In this document: in pieces, positions 9,878 through 18,271 of the stretch
Layout: every line of letters starts with the position of its first letter
Position numbering within the stretch: the first letter of the stretch is position 1
DNA from: Bacillus sp. SD088
GTDB lineage: Bacteria; Bacillota; Bacilli; Bacillales; Bacillaceae_C
NCBI RefSeq assembly: GCF_017355205.1
Contig: NZ_JADIJK010000009.1
Location: forward strand, 119,327 to 183,326
DNA: 64,000 nt
Direction: 5' to 3'
The notes under the pieces: generated by a model
Seen by the model: only the letters and a program-made list of their open reading frames with translations
What the model was told of the DNA's origin: nothing
Database searches by the model: none
Program-made: the position numbers and the translations under genes

Positions 9878-10591
9878 CTAGTTGTTAAATTTGATTTCTG
9901 TCACAATAGGAAGGTGATCAGACCCTTCTTGTTGGATGACATATGATTGTTTGTTCTGTACCCCCTTTGCAAAAATATAATCGAGTCGGGTTGTCGGAGC
10001 ATCAGCCGGATAAGTTTGATTTGGTTCTATTTCGCCTAGGCAGTCTGTTAAATGAGTTTCCGCTAGTAAACTTTTTATGCCCTCATTGTCGGCGCCTGCG
10101 TTAAAATCCCCCATTAAAATCACTGGATCTTTTGCATCTACAATCAGTTCAATTAGCTTTTTGATTTGCTGTTGGCGGGTTTCTTCGTTTAATGAAAGAT
10201 GCGTGTTTAAAATATGCATGAAAGCACCATCCACATTCAGAACTGCTTTTAACACCCCACGCGGCTCTTCATCTAATGTAGGAAGTGTAATATTTTCAGC
10301 CTTCACAATCGGGTATTTACTTAAAATCGCATTTCCATATTGGCTATTTGCAGTCTGTCCATTTATAGGAGGTTCATCGATATTTGCTCCATATGCAAAA
10401 TGAAAGCCTAGTTGGTTAGCTAATGCCAGGCCTTGGTCCTGAAATTTGCTCCTTTCACCAAAAAAACGATCCACTTCTTGCAGACCAATAATGGTCGCCT
10501 CTGCCATTTTCATTACTTGTCCAATTCTTTCTGTGGATAACTGGTCATCTAATCCAACACCATGATGAATATTGTAGGACATACATTTCAT
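9878..10591 (-). CDS. Endonuclease/exonuclease/phosphatase (EEP) family hydrolase
   Basis: A 237-residue cytoplasmic metal-dependent phosphoesterase. The family motifs are in order: MSYNIHHG near the start, the GLQEVD catalytic Glu block (about residue 37), the NTHLSL block near residue 137, GDFNAG with its catalytic Asp and Asn near 165, and the terminal SDHLP block. These fit the EEP fold used for phosphodiester or phospholipid head-group cleavage; the substrate is not evident. An upstream in-frame GTG at 10600 is an alternative start, but the ATG at 10591 has better spacing from AAGGGA. It lies 32 bp after the ROK regulator gene, probably in the same transcript. Confidence 0.85.
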   Translation of the reverse strand: MKCMSYNIHHGVGLDDQLSTERIGQVMKMAEATIIGLQEVDRFFGERSKFQDQGLALANQLGFHFAYGANIDEPPINGQTANSQYGNAILSKYPIVKAENITLPTLDEEPRGVLKAVLNVDGAFMHILNTHLSLNEETRQQQIKKLIELIVDAKDPVILMGDFNAGADNEGIKSLLAETHLTDCLGEIEPNQTYPADAPTTRLDYIFAKGVQNKQSYVIQQEGSDHLPIVTEIKFNN

Positions 10592-10622
10592 CCATTTCAC
10601 TTCCCTTTCTCATTCTGATTGA

Positions 10623-11786
10623 TTAATAAAATTCGTTGAAAGGAATATTAAAAAAGTAGTTCATAACCAAACCTGCTGCAGATTTGGATTCATTGGGTGT
10701 TTCTGCTAATACAATAATTTTAACATTTTGACAAGAGTCAGGTATTAACTCTAGTATATCTTTTTTTAATAATGGAATCATCAGGTCGCCAATTTCATCC
10801 AAGAATCTACCAGTAAACAAGATATGTTCTGGATTAAATAGGGTAATTAAATTGGCAATCGCTTTTGCTATGGAGGTTTGGATTTTTTCAAAAATCTCCA
10901 TGGCTGCTGGGTCGTTTGCGCGCACTGCCTGATTAAATTCCTCTAATGTAAAACCACCATTTCGCTTCAAGCCGCTAATCGAAGCAAATGTTGTTAAACA
11001 TCCTTTTGCACCACAATGACAGGGGATGGCATCATTGCCTGTAAAAGCCTTATAATGCCCCAATTCTCCAGCAACATAATTGGCCCCGTGAAGCAGTTGC
11101 TTATTAATGACCATTGCACTGCCAATTCCATAATCAAATTTAAAAACCATGCTTTGCTCCGATAATGCGAGTTTCCCATTTAAACTTTCAACGATCGCCA
11201 GTAAATTAGCATCATTTTCCAAATAAATCGGAAGACCATAGCGATTCTCTAATTTCTCCTTTAAAGGGAAATCCCTCCATCTTAATCCAGGAGAATAAAT
11301 AATTGTCCCTTTGCTCACGTCGACCAATCCTTGAACACTTAAGCCAATCCCTTTTAATCCTTCTTTTTTGGGGACCTGTTCAAGCAACTGATCAATGACT
11401 TTAAAAATATATTCCATTGGATGTTCTTCATGCTCATAACGAGGAACATATTCGGTTATTTCTTTTAATGTATTATTTTTAAAGTCCATCAAAGTGCCAC
11501 GTACATATTTAATCGCCAGCTCAATCCCGATCGCATACATATTTGTACTATTAATAATGAGAGGGATCGGCCTTCTCCTGCCCCCATTTGATACTGGAGC
11601 AGTTTCTAAAATTAAATTTTCACTAAGTAATCGATTGACAATATTTGTAATCGTCTGTTGGGTAAGACCTGTTTTTCCAGCTAAATCAACTCGTGGAATA
11701 GGTCCTTCTATATAGATAAGACGTAATACCTTTTGTTGATTTATTTCTTTGATCATTTGACTGTTCGATACTTTTCCAAGCTTCAT
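10623..11786 (-). CDS. ROK-family transcriptional regulator (XylR/NagC type)
   Basis: A 387-residue sugar-responsive repressor. An N-terminal winged helix-turn-helix (about residues 10-65, with IPRVDLAGKTGLTQQTITNI) is followed by a ROK domain with the zinc-binding CHCGAKGC motif (near residue 258). Such proteins bind DNA and are released by a sugar or sugar phosphate. The next gene is an EEP hydrolase, and a partly palindromic element at 11873-11896 upstream may be its own operator. The sugar ligand and target genes are unknown; a role in xylose or xyloside sensing is possible given the neighbourhood but not shown. Confidence 0.88.
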   Translation of the reverse strand: MKLGKVSNSQMIKEINQQKVLRLIYIEGPIPRVDLAGKTGLTQQTITNIVNRLLSENLILETAPVSNGGRRRPIPLIINSTNMYAIGIELAIKYVRGTLMDFKNNTLKEITEYVPRYEHEEHPMEYIFKVIDQLLEQVPKKEGLKGIGLSVQGLVDVSKGTIIYSPGLRWRDFPLKEKLENRYGLPIYLENDANLLAIVESLNGKLALSEQSMVFKFDYGIGSAMVINKQLLHGANYVAGELGHYKAFTGNDAIPCHCGAKGCLTTFASISGLKRNGGFTLEEFNQAVRANDPAAMEIFEKIQTSIAKAIANLITLFNPEHILFTGRFLDEIGDLMIPLLKKDILELIPDSCQNVKIIVLAETPNESKSAAGLVMNYFFNIPFNEFY

Positions 11787-11872
11787 ATTCCTGATCCTTT
11801 CTCTTTAAAAACGTTCTCATCTTTCCTACTTAGCAAAATAACTATCTCAACCAATCATCGGCTATCTCTAAT

Positions 11873-11896
11873 ATTAATCAAACTGATTGATTTAAT
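11873..11896. promoter_or_regulatory. Candidate operator of the ROK regulator
   Basis: The sequence ATTAATCAAACTGATTGATT followed by TAAT is an imperfect dyad, AT-rich with CAAA and TTTG-like arms, in the promoter region of the ROK gene. ROK repressors such as XylR bind dyads of this style. This is a weak, pattern-only call. Confidence 0.3.
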
Positions 11897-11960
11897 CAAT
11901 AGTCTATCATTTGTCGGAAATAAAACTTTTATCCAAATTCGACAAAAATATTAATAACTT

Positions 11961-11985
11961 GTTTATCTAAATGGAAGCTGGGTAA
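11961..11985 (+). promoter_or_regulatory. SigB-type promoter of gsiB
   Basis: GTTTAT and GGGTAA are separated by 13 bp, matching the general-stress sigma-B consensus (GTTT, 12-15 bp, GGGWAW). It stands about 55 bp before the gsiB start, as expected for this classic SigB-controlled gene. Confidence 0.8.
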
Positions 11986-12038
11986 ACATAAAATGCGCGC
12001 AGCATTAAAACAATTTTTCTAACAAGGAGAGGATTTTA

Positions 12039-12419
12039 ATGACTGATCAAAACAAAATGAACAGAGAAGAAGCAGGACGTAAAGGCGGAGAAAAAACGCG
12101 CAAACAGCATAATAAGGAATTCTATCAAGAAATTGGTGAAATGGGTGGAGAAGCTACCGCCAAGAATCATGATAAAGAATTCTATCAAGACATCGGACAA
12201 AAAGGTGGAGAAGCCACTGCCGAGAACCATGATAAGGAATTCTACCAAGAAATTGGTGAAAAAGGCGGGGAAGCTACTGCCAAAAATCATGATAAAGAAT
12301 TCTATCAAGAAATTGGTGAAAAAGGTGGAGAAGCTACCGCCAAGAATCATGATAAGGAATTCTATCGCGATATCGGGCAAAAGGGCGGAGAAGCTCGCCA
12401 TAACAATAACAGAAAATAA
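12039..12419 (+). CDS. gsiB: General stress protein GsiB (KGG-repeat hydrophilin)
   Basis: A 126-residue, highly hydrophilic protein made of five consecutive 20-residue repeats of the form GGEATAKNHDKEFYQEIGEK, after a short leader (NREEAGRKGGEKT). This is the architecture and near-exact wording of Bacillus subtilis GsiB, a glucose-starvation and sigma-B stress protein resembling plant LEA proteins, thought to protect against desiccation or aggregation. An AAGGAGAGG ribosome site precedes the ATG. The repeats are also 60-bp DNA repeats, so copy number could change by slippage. It is transcribed alone, with a sigma-B promoter before it and a strong terminator after it. Confidence 0.97.
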   Translation: MTDQNKMNREEAGRKGGEKTRKQHNKEFYQEIGEMGGEATAKNHDKEFYQDIGQKGGEATAENHDKEFYQEIGEKGGEATAKNHDKEFYQEIGEKGGEATAKNHDKEFYRDIGQKGGEARHNNNRK

Positions 12420-12423
12420 TTCA

Positions 12424-12458
12424 AAAAACCTCCAGGCTTTATAGGTCTGGAGGTTTTT
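12424..12458 (+). terminator. Rho-independent terminator after gsiB
   Basis: A 12-bp perfect stem (AAAAACCTCCAG / CTGGAGGTTTTT) with an 11-nt loop and T-run, starting just after the gsiB stop codon. The A-run on the other side means it could also end minus-strand transcripts. Confidence 0.9.
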
Positions 12459-12465
12459 CGTTCAT

Positions 12466-12801
12466 CTAGTATAATGTTGATTCTAAAAAATCCTGATTTA
12501 TCTGATAAAATACATCTTTTAGATTTTCTTTTCCACCCATTTTTTTATACCAATCTTGAACACGTGCTACATGTTCTTGGTCTCCTCTTACCTTTGCTTC
12601 TATCTTTTCATATTCTTCCAAACTATCATATTCCCAAATAGCCATAATTTCTACTTCGTTTTCTTTTTCAGTCGTCATCCATCGCCCGACTAGCCGTGCC
12701 CCGTATTTCAGCTGTGCCGGTAATAACGTCTGTTTAAAATGTCGATTAAATTCTTTCACAATCTGTGGATTTACATTATACTTTTTTCTTCGGTAAATCA
12801 T
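12466..12801 (-). CDS. NIPSNAP-family protein
   Basis: A small 111-residue alpha-beta protein with the dimeric ferredoxin-like pattern of NIPSNAP proteins: MIYRRKKYNV, ARLVGRWMT and IMAIWEYDSLEEYEKIE are the recognisable elements. The start at 12801 is chosen over an upstream TTG-type start because a GGGGAGG ribosome site directly precedes MIYRRK. It lies 10 bp after the uxaC stop codon, so it is probably the last gene of the uxaE-uxaC transcript. The biochemical role of the family in bacteria is unclear; a supporting function in sugar-acid metabolism is only inferred from position. Confidence 0.75.
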   Translation of the reverse strand: MIYRRKKYNVNPQIVKEFNRHFKQTLLPAQLKYGARLVGRWMTTEKENEVEIMAIWEYDSLEEYEKIEAKVRGDQEHVARVQDWYKKMGGKENLKDVFYQINQDFLESTLY

Positions 12802-12811
12802 GAAACCTCCC

Positions 12812-14215
12812 CTATTCAAATTGAAAATAAGATTTTGCATTATGGTACGCGATGCCTTGAACAATTCCCCCTAAGAACTTGATATCATGAGGAACTTCTC
12901 CCTTTTCAACCCACTCGCCGATAAAGTTACAAACGATTCTTCGAAAATATTCATGCCGTGTATAGGATAGGAAGCTGCGTGAATCAGTTAGCATTCCGAT
13001 AAAACGGCTAAATACACCCATATCCGCTAAAATTTGCATTTGATTCAACATGCCTGCTTTTGTATCATTAAACCACCAAGCTGTTCCAAATTGAATTTTC
13101 CCAGGGATTCCCCCACCTTGAAAACTACCAATCATCGCGGCAATCGTCGGAAAATCATTCGGATTTAGCGAATACAAAATGGTCTTAGGCAAGGCATTTT
13201 CTTTTTCCAATGCATTTAATAGCCCTACTAATGGCTTGGCAATTCCTTCATCATTCATGGAGTCAAAACCAGTATCTGGACCAAGTTCCTCTAGCATTCT
13301 CGTATTGTTATTTCTTAGAGCATTAATATGATATTGCATAGCCCAATCATATTTTGCGTATAATTTCCCGAGAAATTTCAGTGTGTAACTTTTATATTTT
13401 TTCTCACCCTCAAGGGTAACTTTCTTACCGTCCAAAGCCTCTTTGAAAAAGATCGATGCTTCCTCTTTGGTTGTTCTGGTAAACATCATCGAATCAAGCG
13501 CATGATCAGAAACTTTGCAGCCAACTGATTGAAAAAAGTCCACCCTTTCTTCAAGTGCCTGCAGGAAATCCTCATATGAATGAATTTGCGTTCCCGAAAC
13601 ATCTTCGAGCTTTTTCACCCAAGCTTGAAAGCCATCTCGGTTAATTTCTAACCCTTTATCAGGACGGAAACTCGGTAGAACGGATACTTCGAAACTGGTA
13701 TCCTCTTTTATTTTCTGATGGTATTCTAATGTGTCTATTGGATCATCGGTTGTACAAACCACTCTCACATTCGACTTTATAATAAAGTCTCGTGCACCAA
13801 AACCCTCACCATTCAAATGACTATTCACTTTTTCCCAAATAGTAGGGGCTGTCTCCTCATTCAAGAGATCGTAAATGCCGAAAAATCTTTGCAATTCTAA
13901 ATGGGCCCAATTATATAAAGGATTGCCGATTAACATTGGAACTGTTTTCGCCCAAGCTAGAAATTTATCATAATCGCTTGCATCCCCAGTAATAAACTTT
14001 TCCTCAATCCCATTTGCGCGCAATGTCCGCCATTTATAATGATCCCCATACAACCAGATGTCGGTAATATTCTTAAATTGCTTATTTTCATAGATTTCCT
14101 GTGGACTTAAATGGCAGTGGTAGTCAATAATCGGCATATCTTTGGCATACTCATGGTACAGTTGAACCGCTACATCATTTTCTAATAAAAAATTTCCATT
14201 CATAAATTCTTTCAT
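12812..14215 (-). CDS. uxaC: Uronate isomerase UxaC
   Basis: Cytoplasmic isomerase that converts D-galacturonate to D-tagaturonate and D-glucuronate to D-fructuronate, the first intracellular step of hexuronate catabolism. The 467-residue length is that of the family. The amidohydrolase-type metal motif DYHCHLSP is near residue 33, CTTDDPIDTLEYH follows in the middle, and the conserved IGMLTDSRSFLSYTRHEYFRR segment is near the C-terminus. An in-frame GTG lies six bases upstream (14221). It follows uxaE across a 200-bp repeat-containing gap and precedes a NIPSNAP gene. Identification is by whole-length resemblance to known UxaC proteins. Confidence 0.95.
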   Translation of the reverse strand: MKEFMNGNFLLENDVAVQLYHEYAKDMPIIDYHCHLSPQEIYENKQFKNITDIWLYGDHYKWRTLRANGIEEKFITGDASDYDKFLAWAKTVPMLIGNPLYNWAHLELQRFFGIYDLLNEETAPTIWEKVNSHLNGEGFGARDFIIKSNVRVVCTTDDPIDTLEYHQKIKEDTSFEVSVLPSFRPDKGLEINRDGFQAWVKKLEDVSGTQIHSYEDFLQALEERVDFFQSVGCKVSDHALDSMMFTRTTKEEASIFFKEALDGKKVTLEGEKKYKSYTLKFLGKLYAKYDWAMQYHINALRNNNTRMLEELGPDTGFDSMNDEGIAKPLVGLLNALEKENALPKTILYSLNPNDFPTIAAMIGSFQGGGIPGKIQFGTAWWFNDTKAGMLNQMQILADMGVFSRFIGMLTDSRSFLSYTRHEYFRRIVCNFIGEWVEKGEVPHDIKFLGGIVQGIAYHNAKSYFQFE

Positions 14216-14248
14216 GTTCACACCAGCTTTCTTTCATTTTAGAGGATG

Positions 14249-14386
14249 TTCAAAAAGTCCAGTAAAAATGATACTGCGAGATTGGTGATCTCCAACTATG
14301 TACGGCACGCCCTGTGTCGAAGTCAGCTCAGCCTCGAACTTGCAACGTCAGGGGAGCGTAGTCACCGAAATTTGGTCCTTTTTGAA
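14249..14386. repeat. Intergenic repeat with inverted ends (TTCAAAAAGTCC type)
   Basis: A block of about 138 bp bounded by TTCAAAAAGTCC and GGTCCTTTTTGAA, with a more GC-rich core. It lies between uxaE and uxaC. It codes for nothing convincing. Elements with these ends are familiar from Bacillaceae intergenic regions (recalled, not searched). It may fold in the mRNA and uncouple the two genes. Confidence 0.55.
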
Positions 14387-14418
14387 TTCGCACTTTTTAC
14401 ATTCATTTCCGTCCTAGC

Positions 14419-15930
14419 TTACAATCCCAATAAATCAACATGTTTACCAATATGGCTTACAAGCGCTTCCCGATAAACGTCTTCATTTTGTTGTAATACA
14501 TCAAAAAATTCATCTTTAAATAAAAACTCATCCTGATCATCTTTTGCTGTGAGAAGAATCCCATAGGTCACATGAAATAACTGACGGGCGGCCTCATGAT
14601 TCATATAGTCGGCAAGCTTTTCATCTGCAACTTGCTCAAGTGGAGTAATGCTGTTTAAATTTGGGGTCACATGATAATAAGCCAATGCCTCTTCAAAATG
14701 ATCCAAGGCATATTTATGCATACGGCGATAAAGGCTTGGATTCGTATTAGCCACCACTCTGATTGCTTCTAACCAGTTCGTTCCAGCCGTTTTAATATGA
14801 AGGACCCCTTTCGTATATTTGGCGATAATTGGGAATACCTTAAATTTATCACTACCAGAATGAATACTTAGCTTATATCCGAAATGCTCCGCAATCAAGG
14901 CATGCTCGCTTAATTCACGCTCAAATTGTTCAATATCGCCAATATAATCGATGCCTTTTTGGAATTCTCCACAAAATCTTGGTGCCAAGCTTGTTACGCT
15001 AACACCCCTACGCTGTAGTTCATTGGCAACGAAAAAGTGAGCCTGCGGGGAGGTGATGGTCTCTGTTTCATCAATAGAAATTTCAAAATCAATCGGACGA
15101 TCTGATTCATTAATGTAAGTATCATAGACATGTGCCATAAAATTTAGAGCTTTCGCATACTGTAAAACATTTTTCATGACATTTATTTTATCAAACTGAA
15201 TCGAAAGACCATTCACAGAAAAGGTTTTATTGGTATATTCATTTTGAAAATAAGCCTTTGCTTCAGCATCTACTTGATTAAATGCCTTCTCCAATTCCTC
15301 TGATGATAGTGATTCAATTTGTTTAGGGATATGATCGGAACAATCTAGCGTCAACATAGATACCCCTAATGACAAGGCATATTCTATATCCTTCTCTTCT
15401 TTAATATGATCACCATCAGCCCCATATCCATCCTTATATCCTTCTTGAAAAACAGCAAAGCTTGCGGCATCTAACATATCGTTCATTGTTCTATTTAAAA
15501 GCGTTAATTCACGAATACTTTGTTGAGCAAGAATGGGTTTGATATTTCGATTGTTAACGGTTTCAATATGTCCCGGCGAAGCCAAGCCTAAACGGTCCCC
15601 TAATCCCATTGTAGCCGTTTTCGTACCAAATGCACGTGGAACGGTATAATCGAAATATCGATTTAAGACTAAACGATTTTCATGAGTAAGTGGACAAACT
15701 TTTTTACCATCAGTTAAAATCATTCCTTGAAGATCATTAAAAATAACCCCTTCACCGACTGCCAGTAACCACTTGCCCTCTTGATCATGCACCATTAGTA
15801 ACCGAGTGCCGTCTTGTTCTACATAGGAATGAGTATAGATTTTCGTAGAAGAGGATACCGGAACTTCTCCTTTTTCTAAATCATTCATTAATTCCAATAA
15901 ATGTACCTTTTGATCTACTAAGTGTGTCAT
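14419..15930 (-). CDS. uxaE: Tagaturonate epimerase UxaE
   Basis: A 503-residue cytoplasmic protein matching the tagaturonate-fructuronate epimerase family first described in Thermotoga (UxaE). It would convert tagaturonate to fructuronate at C3, merging galacturonate and glucuronate catabolism without separate tagaturonate reductase steps. Characteristic segments are FGLGDRLG-like TMGLGDRLGLASPGHIETV (about residues 104-122), LTLDCSDHI and the HSGSDKF motif in the C-terminal half. A GAAAGGAG site supports the start. Its promoter carries the LacI palindrome and a cre-like site and is divergent from the LacI gene. The uxaC gene follows downstream. Confidence 0.9.
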   Translation of the reverse strand: MTHLVDQKVHLLELMNDLEKGEVPVSSSTKIYTHSYVEQDGTRLLMVHDQEGKWLLAVGEGVIFNDLQGMILTDGKKVCPLTHENRLVLNRYFDYTVPRAFGTKTATMGLGDRLGLASPGHIETVNNRNIKPILAQQSIRELTLLNRTMNDMLDAASFAVFQEGYKDGYGADGDHIKEEKDIEYALSLGVSMLTLDCSDHIPKQIESLSSEELEKAFNQVDAEAKAYFQNEYTNKTFSVNGLSIQFDKINVMKNVLQYAKALNFMAHVYDTYINESDRPIDFEISIDETETITSPQAHFFVANELQRRGVSVTSLAPRFCGEFQKGIDYIGDIEQFERELSEHALIAEHFGYKLSIHSGSDKFKVFPIIAKYTKGVLHIKTAGTNWLEAIRVVANTNPSLYRRMHKYALDHFEEALAYYHVTPNLNSITPLEQVADEKLADYMNHEAARQLFHVTYGILLTAKDDQDEFLFKDEFFDVLQQNEDVYREALVSHIGKHVDLLGL

Positions 15931-15971
15931 TTGACCGAACTCCTTTCAAAAATATGAAAATAGGTTTGATT

Positions 15972-15985
15972 TGATAACGATTACA
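15972..15985 (-). promoter_or_regulatory. cre-like site in the uxaE promoter
   Basis: TGATAACGATTACA differs from the cre consensus TGWAANCGNTNWCA at one position. It overlaps the likely -10 region of uxaE (ATTACA, i.e. TGTAAT on the minus strand, 15980-15985), which fits CcpA repression. Confidence 0.5.
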
Positions 15986-16008
15986 AATCGATGGATAATT
16001 TATAACAA
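15980..16008 (-). promoter_or_regulatory. Candidate sigma-A promoter of uxaE
   Basis: On the minus strand TTGTTA (16003-16008) and TGTAAT (15980-15985) are spaced 17 bp apart. The -35 box lies inside the LacI palindrome and the -10 box inside the cre-like site, so either regulator would block it. Confidence 0.5.
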
Positions 16009-16018
16009 CGTTGTTATA
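16001..16018. promoter_or_regulatory. LacI-family operator (18-bp perfect palindrome)
   Basis: TATAACAACGTTGTTATA is a perfect palindrome with the central CG typical of LacI/GalR operators. It lies between the divergent uxaE and LacI-family genes. The same 16-bp core (ATAACAACGTTGTTAT) recurs at 36826-36841, and a half site occurs at 25217-25227 before larA. Confidence 0.85.
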
Positions 16019-16207
16019 ATAATAGTAAATCATTTTCTTTTCTAGAACAACCTATTTCCGTCATTTTCCTCAGAAAAGTTTAAACGCCGGATAAACGGCT
16101 TAGCGCACCAGCAATGTAAAGAGCACGAATCTATGATACATTAATAAAGTGAGACTCCAATCAGGAGGATTACTGTCCGATAAAAATAAGATTTTTCAGG
16201 TGATGTT

Positions 16208-17197
16208 ATGAGTATAACGATCAAGGATATCGCTCAACTAGCAGGCGTTAGTTATTCAACAGTCTCCAAAGCATTGAATAATAGTCCTTTAGTGAAAAAG
16301 AATACGAAAGATAAAATAATTGCAATTGCTCAAGAAATGGGCTATGAACCGAACTTTGCCGCCCAACGTCTTGTTTCGAAACGAACAAAACTGGTCGGTT
16401 TAATTTGGCCTACAATTGAAAGAGTCGTGTTAGCAACTTTAGTAACCAAAATTAGTGATGAAATTCGTAAAACTGCTTATTCCATGATTCTATCTGTCGA
16501 TCCAATTGAAGCCTCCCTAGAAACTTTTCGCAAGTTTCAAGTTGATGGGATTATTTTATTTGAGGAAGAGGATGATAGAGAGATTGAAACCCATCCAATC
16601 CCCTTGCTTACTTACGGGGTTTCAAGAGAAACAGTCTCTCCCTATCCAATTATTGATGCAAATCATGGACAAGCAATGCATGATGCGATTCAGTATTTAT
16701 ATGAGTTAGGCCATAGAAAAATCGCTTATATTGGCGACATCTCTGTAAACGATCCGATGCAAATAGCCAAATACAATGGCTTCATCCAAGCTGTCAAAAA
16801 GTATAAGATTCCGCTCGATCCCCATTATCTCGTAAATACAGAAGGATTAGATTGGTATAATGGCTACTCTGCTGTAAAAAAACTGATCATTGCTCCCTCT
16901 CTTCCTACGGCAATTGTTGGTGGAAGTTATGATATTAGCAGCGGAATTATCAGAGGACTGAAGGAAAATCAACTCGATATACCGAATGATATTTCGATTA
17001 TTAGTTATGATAATATCCCGCAAATGGCGAATCTTGAAATTCCGTTAACTGCGATTGGTGTCCCGGTTGATCAATTAGCAAAGGAAATTGTCCATACTGT
17101 GATCGAACAAATTGAAAAACAGGACATCGAACCAAAAATCAAAAAATTACAGCCCATCCTGCACGAAAGAGCTTCATGCAAAGCAATTGAAGCATGA
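16208..17197 (+). CDS. LacI-family transcriptional regulator of hexuronate genes
   Basis: A 329-residue repressor with the LacI helix-turn-helix at the very N-terminus (TIKDIAQLAGVSYSTVSKALN, split here across residues 3-23) and hinge helix (NFAAQRLVSKRTKLVGLIWP), then a periplasmic-binding-like sensor domain. An AGGTGA site precedes the ATG. It is divergent from uxaE and the intervening palindrome is a standard LacI-type operator, so it most likely represses uxaE-uxaC and itself, in the manner of ExuR or KdgR of Bacillus. The inducer is presumably a uronate or a downstream keto acid, but the sequence does not show which. Confidence 0.92.
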   Translation: MSITIKDIAQLAGVSYSTVSKALNNSPLVKKNTKDKIIAIAQEMGYEPNFAAQRLVSKRTKLVGLIWPTIERVVLATLVTKISDEIRKTAYSMILSVDPIEASLETFRKFQVDGIILFEEEDDREIETHPIPLLTYGVSRETVSPYPIIDANHGQAMHDAIQYLYELGHRKIAYIGDISVNDPMQIAKYNGFIQAVKKYKIPLDPHYLVNTEGLDWYNGYSAVKKLIIAPSLPTAIVGGSYDISSGIIRGLKENQLDIPNDISIISYDNIPQMANLEIPLTAIGVPVDQLAKEIVHTVIEQIEKQDIEPKIKKLQPILHERASCKAIEA

Positions 17198-17288
17198 TTT
17201 TTTTGGGGAAGATTTGAGTCTTTCCCTTGAAATTGTTCTGAAAATTCTTTACTATGGAACTATTATTATATAAGAAAGGAAAGATACA

Positions 17289-18206
17289 ATGCATGATAAA
17301 CCCAGAAAATCTAGAGAATTACTTGTTTTACAGTCTTTACTTCCACGCATGAAGCTATCATTGGAGGAAAAACAGCATGTGGACAACCTTGAAAAAGGAT
17401 ACAACGGTGAAATGGCCTTTTATCAGCAATTAAATAAGACTCCTCTTAAAAACCAAATAATTCTCTACGATTTATTACTACCAAGCAATAAAACGGAGTT
17501 TCAATTAGATAGCCTTTTTATCGAAAAAAATAAGATTTATCTTTTTGAAATCAAAAATTACGAAGGTGATTTTTATATTCAACAAGACAATTGGTACGTC
17601 GCTTCCAACGGAAAAGAAATTAGAAACCCCCTCTCGCAACTAAAAAGAAGCGAATTTTCACTTCGACAACTTCTCCATAAATGGGGGTACACCATTTCTA
17701 TTGAACCCTATGTCATCTTCATTAATCCCGAATTCACCTTGTATCAAGCGCCCCTGCATCAACCCATCATATTTCCAACCCAACTAAATCGTTTTTTAAA
17801 GAAATTGCTAGCTTCCAACCTCGAAATCACACAAAATCAGAAATCCTTATCAGAGAAATTCGCTACGCATCATATAGAGAATTCATCATATGAACAGTTA
17901 CCTGAGTATGAATACGATCAATTACGAAAAGGCATGACTTGCTCATGCTGTAAAAACTTCCTAACCGTCAAAACGTTTCACATACTTTTATGCGAGCATT
18001 GCTACCGAGAGATAAAAGCGGAAACAGCTGTCATCGAACACATAGCGGAATTTCATTTACTGTTCCCCGAAAGAAAAATCACTACAAAATCCATTTATGA
18101 ATGGTGTGGGGGGATTCTATCTAAGAAAATAATTAGAAGAATCTTAACAGAAAATTTCATTTTTATTGACAGAGGGGGATTTTCTTACTATCTTCTAAAA
18201 AAATAA
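17289..18206 (+). CDS. NERD domain protein with C-terminal cysteine cluster
   Basis: A 305-residue cytoplasmic protein. Residues about 35-150 form a NERD (nuclease-related) domain, shown by GYNGEMAFYQQL, DSLFIEKNKIYLFEIKNYEGD and DNWYV, which carry the E..D..E.K catalytic pattern of the PD-(D/E)XK fold. The C-terminal part has CSCC and CEHC, a possible zinc ribbon (about residues 218-240), followed by a helical domain (SIYEWCGGILSKKIIRRIL). An AAGAAAGG site precedes the ATG. NERD proteins are widespread in Bacillus but of uncertain function; DNA processing is suspected. It stands alone beside the 52-bp tandem array. Confidence 0.85.
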   Translation: MHDKPRKSRELLVLQSLLPRMKLSLEEKQHVDNLEKGYNGEMAFYQQLNKTPLKNQIILYDLLLPSNKTEFQLDSLFIEKNKIYLFEIKNYEGDFYIQQDNWYVASNGKEIRNPLSQLKRSEFSLRQLLHKWGYTISIEPYVIFINPEFTLYQAPLHQPIIFPTQLNRFLKKLLASNLEITQNQKSLSEKFATHHIENSSYEQLPEYEYDQLRKGMTCSCCKNFLTVKTFHILLCEHCYREIKAETAVIEHIAEFHLLFPERKITTKSIYEWCGGILSKKIIRRILTENFIFIDRGGFSYYLLKK

Positions 18207-18271
18207 TAGTATGGGCAATTTCATTATTTAAAATAACCAATTAATCAGAACCAGCCACTATCTACATTGTC

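Noticed and set aside
12036..12444. Overlapping frames on both strands of gsiB
   Set aside because: They are shadows produced by the 60-bp DNA repeats; only the plus-strand GsiB frame has a ribosome site, promoter and known protein.
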